Part shown: piece after piece, positions 52,380-56,673 of the stretch
Position numbering within the stretch: position 1 is the first letter of the stretch
Layout of the letters: every line of letters starts with the position of its first letter
NCBI GenBank assembly: GCA_934561395.1
Contig: CAKTGF010000008.1
Location: 1-56,673 of the forward strand
DNA from: an uncultured Eubacterium sp.
GTDB lineage: Bacteria > Bacillota > Clostridia > Oscillospirales > Acutalibacteraceae
Direction of reading: 5' to 3'
Length of the DNA stretch: 56,673 nt
Notes under the pieces: model-generated
Told to the model about the DNA's origin: nothing
Seen by the model: the letters and a program-made list of their open reading frames with translations, nothing else
Databases searched by the model: none
Position numbers and translations under genes: made by a program

Positions 52380-52408
52380 TTGAAAGAATAAAAAATATAT
52401 TGTATAAT
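52380..52408 (+). promoter_or_regulatory. Promoter of cwlD-radA
   Basis: TTGAAA (52380-52385), 17-base spacer, TATAAT (52403-52408), 27 bases before the start. Confidence 0.75.
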
Positions 52409-52435
52409 CTTTACATAATAATTAGTGGTGATAGT

Positions 52436-53137
52436 ATGAAAAAAATACTGCTGATTATTCTTGTTTTTTCCTTAACTGTTACAGCCTGTGTAGGGCTTAA
52501 CAAGGGCATAGAGCAAAAAATTGCATATACAAGCGCAAGCAAGGCGCTGCCTATTACCGTTGTTATTGACGCAGGCCACGGTGGCAAGGACGCCGGGGCA
52601 ATTGGCTACGATAACAATTGTGAAAAGGATATTAACCTTGCAATTGCCCTTATGCTTTATGATTACTTAATGTTCAGCGGCTATAATGCGGTTCTTATTC
52701 GCTCCGGCGATTATGAGTTTTATAAGAACGGCGAGCAGAGAACACGCTCCGATTTGTATAACAGAATGGATTTTATAAATTCCGTTGAAAACTCCGTTTT
52801 GATATCAATTCATCAAAACCATTTTGAAAATGAGGTAGAGTGGGGGAGCCAAGTTTGGTATTCTGCCAACACAAGCGAAAGCAAAGAAATGGCCGACTGT
52901 ATTCAAAGCAGCATTGTTGAATTTTTACAGCCCGATAACAAGCGCAGCAACAAGCAGTCTGACGACAGCTATTATCTGCTGTATAAAGCTAAGGTGCCCT
53001 CTGTTATGGTTGAGTGCGGCTTTATCAGTAACAGGGAAGAAAATATTAAATTACAGGATGCATCCTACCAAAACAATATGGCGTATTCCATAATGGTAGG
53101 GTTTAATGGAGTGAATTTTAATGGCGAGCAAGTCTAA
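52436..53137 (+). CDS. cwlD: N-acetylmuramoyl-L-alanine amidase, CwlD-like (Amidase_3)
   Basis: 233 residues from ATG 52436 behind GTGGTGATA. N-terminal signal anchor (about 3-20), then the zinc amidase: VIDAGHGGKDAGAIG (His), NCEKDINLAIAL (Glu), ISIHQNHFEN (His) and VECGFISNREEN (catalytic Glu). CwlD removes stem peptides so that muramic delta-lactam can form in spore cortex, needed for germination. It overlaps radA by 17 bases. The assignment to CwlD rests on size, domain and sporulation context. Confidence 0.85.
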   Translation: MKKILLIILVFSLTVTACVGLNKGIEQKIAYTSASKALPITVVIDAGHGGKDAGAIGYDNNCEKDINLAIALMLYDYLMFSGYNAVLIRSGDYEFYKNGEQRTRSDLYNRMDFINSVENSVLISIHQNHFENEVEWGSQVWYSANTSESKEMADCIQSSIVEFLQPDNKRSNKQSDDSYYLLYKAKVPSVMVECGFISNREENIKLQDASYQNNMAYSIMVGFNGVNFNGEQV

Positions 53138-54494
53138 ATCTGTTTTTGTGTGCTCACAATGCGGATACGAAAGTGTAAAATGGTATGGAAAGTGCCCCCA
53201 GTGCGGCGAATGGAACACTATGGAGGAGCAGGTTAGCATTGCAACTTCCACAGGCGGAGCGGGGAAAAGAACAAAGGTGGGCACTATGCCTGTTAAAAGG
53301 CTCAGTGAAATTGACAGCGACATTGAAAAAAGAATTTCAACGGGAATTAATGAGTTTGACCGAGTTTTAGGAGGCGGAATTGTTGAGGGCAGCCTTGTTT
53401 TGCTCAGCGGCGACCCGGGTATAGGCAAATCAACAATATTGCTGCAAATTTGTCAAAGCCTTGATTCCTCACAAAAGATTTTATACATAAGCGGCGAGGA
53501 ATCCGAGCGGCAAATTAAGCTCAGGGCAAACCGCCTTGGGGTTTTTAACGATTCTTTATATGTTCTTGCACAAACAGATGTTTCAATGATTGTTGAAACT
53601 GTAAAAAGCGAACGGCCAAACCTTGTTATTATAGATTCTATTCAAACAATGATGCTTGATGATGTTTCATCCTCGGCAGGCAGCATTACCCAGGTTAGGG
53701 AATGCACAAACATTTTTATGCACCTTGCAAAAAGCCTTGGAATACCCATATTTATTGTGGGCCATGTTAACAAGGACGGCGCAATCGCAGGCCCAAAGGT
53801 GCTGGAGCATATTGTTGATACGGTGCTTTATTTTGAGGGTGAGCGCAATTATTCTTACAGAATGTTACGCAGTGTAAAAAACAGGTTCGGCTCAACCAAC
53901 GAAATCGGCGTGTTTGAAATGACCCAGGAGGGGCTTAAAGAGGTTCAAAATCCGTCGCTTTTAATGCTTTCGGGCAGACCGAAAAATACCAGCGGCACCT
54001 GCGTAGCCTGCACTATGGAGGGTTCGCGCCCGATTTTGGCAGAGGTTCAGGGCTTGGTTACAGCCTCGGGCTTCGGCACGCCGAGAAGAATGAGCACAGG
54101 CTTTGATTATAACAGAATGAATATGCTTATTGCCGTTTTGGAAAAGCGGGCAGGCTATTTCTTTAACGGAATGGATACATATCTTAATGTTATAGGCGGC
54201 CTTAGGCTTTATGAGCCTGCCGCTGATTTAAGCGTTGCCATGGCACTGGTGTCATCACTTAAGGATACCGTTGTTAATGAAGAAACCCTTGCGTTCGGCG
54301 AAATTGGCTTGGCAGGGGAAATCAGAGCGGTTAATAACTGCGAGCAGCGAATCAGCGAGGCTAAAAGGCTGGGCTTTACAAAATGCGTTATCCCGTTTCA
54401 TAATTATAAATCGCTATCAAAGGAGCTAAAGGTTAGTATGGATATTGTTCCTGTAAGAACCATCCGTGCCGCCTTTGAAGCTATAACGGAGTGA
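53121..54494 (+). CDS. radA: DNA repair protein RadA (Sms)
   Basis: 457 residues. N-terminal C4 zinc finger CSQCGYESVKWYGKCPQCGE, Walker A GDPGIGKSTILLQ, the RadA-specific KNRFGSTNEIG motif (about 253) and a C-terminal Lon-like domain. RecA-related helicase that drives branch migration in recombination and transformation. ATG 53121 lies inside the cwlD end. It is the last chromosomal housekeeping gene before the element-like region. Confidence 0.97.
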   Translation: MASKSKSVFVCSQCGYESVKWYGKCPQCGEWNTMEEQVSIATSTGGAGKRTKVGTMPVKRLSEIDSDIEKRISTGINEFDRVLGGGIVEGSLVLLSGDPGIGKSTILLQICQSLDSSQKILYISGEESERQIKLRANRLGVFNDSLYVLAQTDVSMIVETVKSERPNLVIIDSIQTMMLDDVSSSAGSITQVRECTNIFMHLAKSLGIPIFIVGHVNKDGAIAGPKVLEHIVDTVLYFEGERNYSYRMLRSVKNRFGSTNEIGVFEMTQEGLKEVQNPSLLMLSGRPKNTSGTCVACTMEGSRPILAEVQGLVTASGFGTPRRMSTGFDYNRMNMLIAVLEKRAGYFFNGMDTYLNVIGGLRLYEPAADLSVAMALVSSLKDTVVNEETLAFGEIGLAGEIRAVNNCEQRISEAKRLGFTKCVIPFHNYKSLSKELKVSMDIVPVRTIRAAFEAITE

Positions 54495-54615
54495 TCATTT
54501 GGACATATATAAAATCTCCTTTAAATTTAGTCTTTACAAAATTAAGCGTATGTGATATTATAAGTGTGAGCTTTATAGCAGAAGGGGAATAACCCCTTCC
54601 ACTATGTGCAAGACC
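54495..54615. other. Gap after radA with two small hairpins
   Basis: Holds GAAGGGG/CCCCTTC (54581-54599 area) and AGACC/GGTCT around the stop of the minus-strand gene. No gene. Confidence 0.5.
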
Positions 54616-54876
54616 TTATTGGTCTTTAAGATTGGCTATGTACTTGAGTAACGCTTCAATGTCCTCAAGTGTGTAGCCTTCTTTTTTTAACCAGGCCACA
54701 AGCCGTGCAACCTCTCTTGTTGTCATTTCTTCGCCTCCTTCCGTATTGTTGTTATATTCCAAAATGCCTTGAAATTCGTTTGATTGAGTTCCTAAGCACC
54801 TTGTTTGAGCCCCCATAAAATTTTTGATTATGTTCTTGTTAGCTTTAGAGTTAGCCTTCTGATTGAGTGTGTTCAT
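54616..54876 (-). CDS. Small protein with two strong in-frame starts, unknown function
   Basis: 86 residues from ATG 54876 behind AAGGAGGTAA. A second ATG in the same frame at 54726 has its own AAGGAGGCG and would give a 36-residue protein (MTTREVARLVAWLKKEGYTL start). The short C-terminal part is a compact two-helix unit with a helix-turn-helix-like pattern; the N-terminal part is Asn/Lys-rich. Not recognised. Located between radA and the repressor switch, it probably belongs to the mobile region. The shorter product may be the main one. Confidence 0.6.
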   Translation of the reverse strand: MNTLNQKANSKANKNIIKNFMGAQTRCLGTQSNEFQGILEYNNNTEGGEEMTTREVARLVAWLKKEGYTLEDIEALLKYIANLKDQ

Positions 54877-55220
54877 ACTATTACCTCCTTTCTGTTGAGT
54901 TCCTGAAGTATCGTTCTCGCCCGTCTTTCGACAACAATCTAACATCATGTCAAGGTTCTTCGGTCATATGGACAAGCGATAAGTAAGCAAAATGTAGTTA
55001 AAATGAAAAAATGAGATAAAAAGAAAATGTTGAATTAAAAACGGAATGTAAGCGATACGCCGTAGGGCAGCCATTGACTGAAGGTTCTTGATATGATACT
55101 CTTACAAAACGAAAACGAGCGAGAACGAGGCTTCACTCAACATAAAACGCAGTAATGTATGATAAACTCAAAAGGTGCAGCAAAGTAAAAGGTAACAGAA
55201 CAGAATCAAAACAACCTTGC

Positions 55221-55271
55221 TTTTCGGTCAATTATTAAATCCCCGGAGATTAAAGAATAATTGACCGAAAA
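55221..55271. repeat. 16-bp perfect inverted repeat with 19-base loop
   Basis: TTTTCGGTCAATTATT (55221-55236) and its exact complement at 55256-55271 surround a loop containing CCCCGGAG. No T tract on the plus strand beyond the arm. Could be a transfer-origin or recombination hairpin. Confidence 0.75.
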
Positions 55272-55311
55272 CGCCCAATATAAAACTCTGTTTGTGTGGC
55301 CATAGCTGCAT

Positions 55312-55355
55312 AAAAAAAACGCACACTCCCCGGGCATGAACCCTGGAAGCGTGCG
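55312..55355 (-). terminator. Strong minus-strand terminator
   Basis: Minus-strand stem CGCACGCTTCC/GGGGAGTGTGCG with an inner GGG/CCC helix, followed by eight T residues. Confidence 0.85.
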
Positions 55356-55384
55356 AAGGTGTAAAAATTAAAAACAGACATAAA

Positions 55385-55413
55385 GAAAAGCCCCTAAAAC
55401 AGGGGCTTTTTGT
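55385..55413. terminator. Bidirectional terminator below the 55419 gene
   Basis: AAAAGCCCCT/AGGGGCTTTT stem with A and T tracts on both sides; ends the minus-strand repressor operon. Confidence 0.88.
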
Positions 55414-55418
55414 TATGC

Positions 55419-55688
55419 CTAATAATAACGGCGTCGATTTCTATTTTTGAGATTTTTCATAATATGTTTTCCTATAAAGATTCCCAAAATTACTAATGCT
55501 ACTTTAATGATTGAAATAATGATTGAAATTAAGTTATCAAATTTTTCTATTGTTTCTACATCAGTATTTAATATTGTTGCTAATATGCTGTAATCGTAGT
55601 CATTAATTAAAAAATAAACCTTTTTTATGGTGTTAGCTAAAAATATAATGATTTGTTTTAAGTAATCAAAAAGTTCTTTATTTGTCAT
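55419..55688 (-). CDS. Small single-pass membrane protein, unknown
   Basis: 89 residues. An amphipathic N-terminal half is followed by a hydrophobic helix (about 55-78, IISIIISIIKVALVILGIFIG, part) and a very basic end (KNLKNRNRRRYY). The start overlaps the stop of the upstream XRE gene by four bases, so translation is coupled. Such partners of element repressors are sometimes immunity or toxin-like, but nothing in the sequence proves it. Confidence 0.65.
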   Translation of the reverse strand: MTNKELFDYLKQIIIFLANTIKKVYFLINDYDYSILATILNTDVETIEKFDNLISIIISIIKVALVILGIFIGKHIMKNLKNRNRRRYY

Positions 55689-55930
55689 TGCTCACTTTCC
55701 TTTATATGCTCTATTTCTTCTTCAAATTCAGTTAGATAATCAATTGAAACTTTGTAGTAGTCACTTAGTTTTTTTACATAGTGAATTGGAATAGTAGATT
55801 CTCCTGTTTCATACCTTCTGTATTGATTGAGGTATAGATTTAGGTAGTCTGCTATTTCTTTTTGTGTTTTATCCCTATCTTCTCTGATGTCTCTTATTCT
55901 TTGATATTTGTATGTTGTCTTTAGTTTCAT
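55685..55930 (-). CDS. XRE-family repressor of the element switch
   Basis: 81 residues from ATG 55930, which follows AAAGGAGTGAC; the longer upstream frame runs into the operator region. HTH at about 20-45 (KTQKEIADYLNLYLNQYRRYE), then ESTIPIHYVKKLSDYYKVSIDYL. No second domain, so it resembles a short CI/ImmR-type repressor. It is divergent from the second HTH gene across three identical-type operators and should bind them. Confidence 0.85.
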   Translation of the reverse strand: MKLKTTYKYQRIRDIREDRDKTQKEIADYLNLYLNQYRRYETGESTIPIHYVKKLSDYYKVSIDYLTEFEEEIEHIKESEQ

Positions 55931-55961
55931 ATAAGTCACTCCTTTTTGTATATTAACAAGT

Positions 55962-56023
55962 AACACAAAAATGTGTTGACAATAACACAATAATGTGTTA
56001 TTTTAAAAACACAGAAATGTGTT
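55962..56023. promoter_or_regulatory. Three-operator control region
   Basis: Three 16-bp sites, each AACACA-4 bases-TGTGTT with spacer AAAA, ATAA or GAAA, at 55962-55977, 55984-55999 and 56008-56023 (spaced 22 and 24 bases). They cover the rightward promoter and sit in the divergent gap between two HTH genes, like the operators of a phage lysis-lysogeny switch. Confidence 0.85.
55976..56004 (+). promoter_or_regulatory. Rightward promoter in the switch
   Basis: TTGACA (55976-55981), 17-base spacer, TATTTT (55999-56004); operator 1 overlaps the -35, operator 2 the spacer and the first base of the -10, and operator 3 lies just downstream. Confidence 0.75.
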
Positions 56024-56069
56024 ATTTGCACACTTGTATGCGTGAATTAAATTTAAAGGAGATTTTATT

Positions 56070-56618
56070 ATGTCAAAAGTATCAGAACTTTATTTACAGC
56101 GAATTAAGCAAGCTATTGATGAACAGCACTATTCGTATAAGGAAATTGCAGAAAAAATCGGGAAAGATTACAGCAATTTCATGAAGATTTTACGAGCTGA
56201 CCCAAAGGATAAGCGGTATTTCAGTGTTGAGGATATTATCAATATAGCTCTTCTCACTGAAACCAACCCTGACTATCTGCTTGGATTTACAGATAAACCG
56301 GTAACATTAATAGATTATGAATTTGAAAGTTCAAGTTTTTTTAAATTAGCACTAAAAAACTCAAAATCAGTAACTTTTTTCGATTCCTGCGGATACGGCA
56401 GATGTGTTCGCTGCCAAAAACTCGGTAAACATGTTAAGTACAAAATGTCTGCACTTTATGATATTGGCTTTAACGGCCTTTATTGCGCTAATTGTGCTAA
56501 GATTCTTTTGGATGAGCTTAAAGCCGACCCGGAAATATCGGATGATTTAGAGTTTGAGCTTGCCAGCCGTCCTGATATGATACCTGATTCGAGAGGGGAG
56601 GCTGAACAAGATGTATGA
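56070..56618 (+). CDS. HTH protein with C-terminal zinc-ribbon, unknown
   Basis: 182 residues behind AAGGAG. N-terminal helix-turn-helix at about 20-45 (YSYKEIAEKIGKDYSNFMKIL) with the XRE tail TNPDYLLGFTD. Residues 105-150 carry CGYGRCVRCQKLG and CANCAKIL, a probable zinc ribbon. No peptidase or ligand-binding domain. Located as the first rightward gene, in the position of a Cro-type or activator gene. It overlaps the next small gene by 8 bases. Confidence 0.75.
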   Translation: MSKVSELYLQRIKQAIDEQHYSYKEIAEKIGKDYSNFMKILRADPKDKRYFSVEDIINIALLTETNPDYLLGFTDKPVTLIDYEFESSSFFKLALKNSKSVTFFDSCGYGRCVRCQKLGKHVKYKMSALYDIGFNGLYCANCAKILLDELKADPEISDDLEFELASRPDMIPDSRGEAEQDV

Positions 56619-56673
56619 GAACTGTTTTGCGTACCGAAATGAAAAAGGCTGCGTAGCCTTAAATGAAATGCTT
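56611..56673 (+). CDS. Phage/plasmid-type small protein, 3' end beyond window
   Basis: ATG 56611 overlaps the preceding stop; the visible part reads MYENCFAYRNEKGCVALNEM, a pattern (CFAYRN, then C, then ALNE) typical of small proteins encoded by phages and integrative elements of Firmicutes. It runs off the window. Confidence 0.6.
   Translation, partial: MYENCFAYRNEKGCVALNEML

Larger units (their letters stand above)
54877..55385. other. Hairpin-rich stretch without supported genes
   Basis: About 500 bases. It holds the 16-bp inverted repeat at 55221-55271, a purine-rich tract with repeated AACGAG words (55096-55123) and a minus-strand terminator (55312-55355). All frames are short and broken. 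Base composition differs from the flanking genes. Possibly an attachment site, a transfer origin or an untranslated RNA. Confidence 0.5.

Overview
The window is a chromosomal segment of a low-to-moderate GC, spore-forming member of the Clostridia. The evidence is clostridial housekeeping order (tig-clpP-clpX-lon-ysxC; M50 protease followed by two radical SAM-associated genes), SpoIIR and a CwlD-like amidase, many TTG/GTG starts behind strong Shine-Dalgarno sequences, and TTGACA/TATAAT-type promoters. The gene style suggests an Oscillospirales/Ruminococcaceae-like gut bacterium, but this is inference without a database search.

Layout. (1) 1-7.9 kb is accessory: a 5'-cut oleate hydratase, a decay zone holding the tail of a cation-efflux (CDF) gene and a frameshifted DUF1097 gene on either side of a perfect hairpin, an XRE regulator divergent from a membrane-anchored protein with a palindromic operator inside the promoter, MmcQ/YjbR, an SGNH esterase, an HD hydrolase and a secreted NlpC/P60 cell-wall hydrolase with FnIII domains. 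(2) 8-20 kb: a divergent topoisomerase IV-like pair, secG, a DEDD exonuclease with a zinc-ribbon tail, a class A PBP, ruvX, an M50 protease, the TIGR03960/DUF2344 pair and rplS behind a structured L19-type leader. (3) 20-24.7 kb: GH51 arabinofuranosidase, DUF6171, a PTS-like membrane protein that has lost its phosphorylation cysteine, an AlkD-like protein and a HAD phosphatase. These separate rplS from rbgA-rnhB-yraN. (4) 24.8-38.9 kb: rbgA-rnhB-yraN, thrC, a small DUF1540 gene, a phosphoesterase, the tig-clpP-clpX-lon-ysxC protein quality-control cluster, lysA, a YerC-type regulator, a methyltransferase and hslO. (5) 38.9-39.4 kb: tRNA genes Val, Asp, Phe, Gly and Cys. (6) 39.6-50.8 kb: a His-rich G3E metallochaperone GTPase, a PIG-L deacetylase, MscS channel, a Lys-rich membrane protein, the ACT/PFL pair, a PHP phosphatase, Lrp regulator plus aminotransferase, ispE and spoIIR. 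(7) 50.8-54.5 kb: two tRNA-Leu genes, one with its 3' end and terminator duplicated about 180 bp away, a hydroxyacid dehydrogenase, cwlD and radA. (8) 54.5 kb to the end: what looks like the edge of an integrated element, with a hairpin-rich stretch of few genes, a tiny minus-strand gene, and a divergent two-repressor switch with three near-identical 16-bp operators, leading into phage/plasmid-type small genes that run off the window.

The best candidates for something new are the three-operator switch with the hairpin-rich DNA behind it, the tRNA-Leu duplication scar, the cysteine-less PTS protein, and the topoisomerase IV with Ala/Glu at the two main quinolone-determining positions. No CRISPR array, rRNA or complete transposase was seen.
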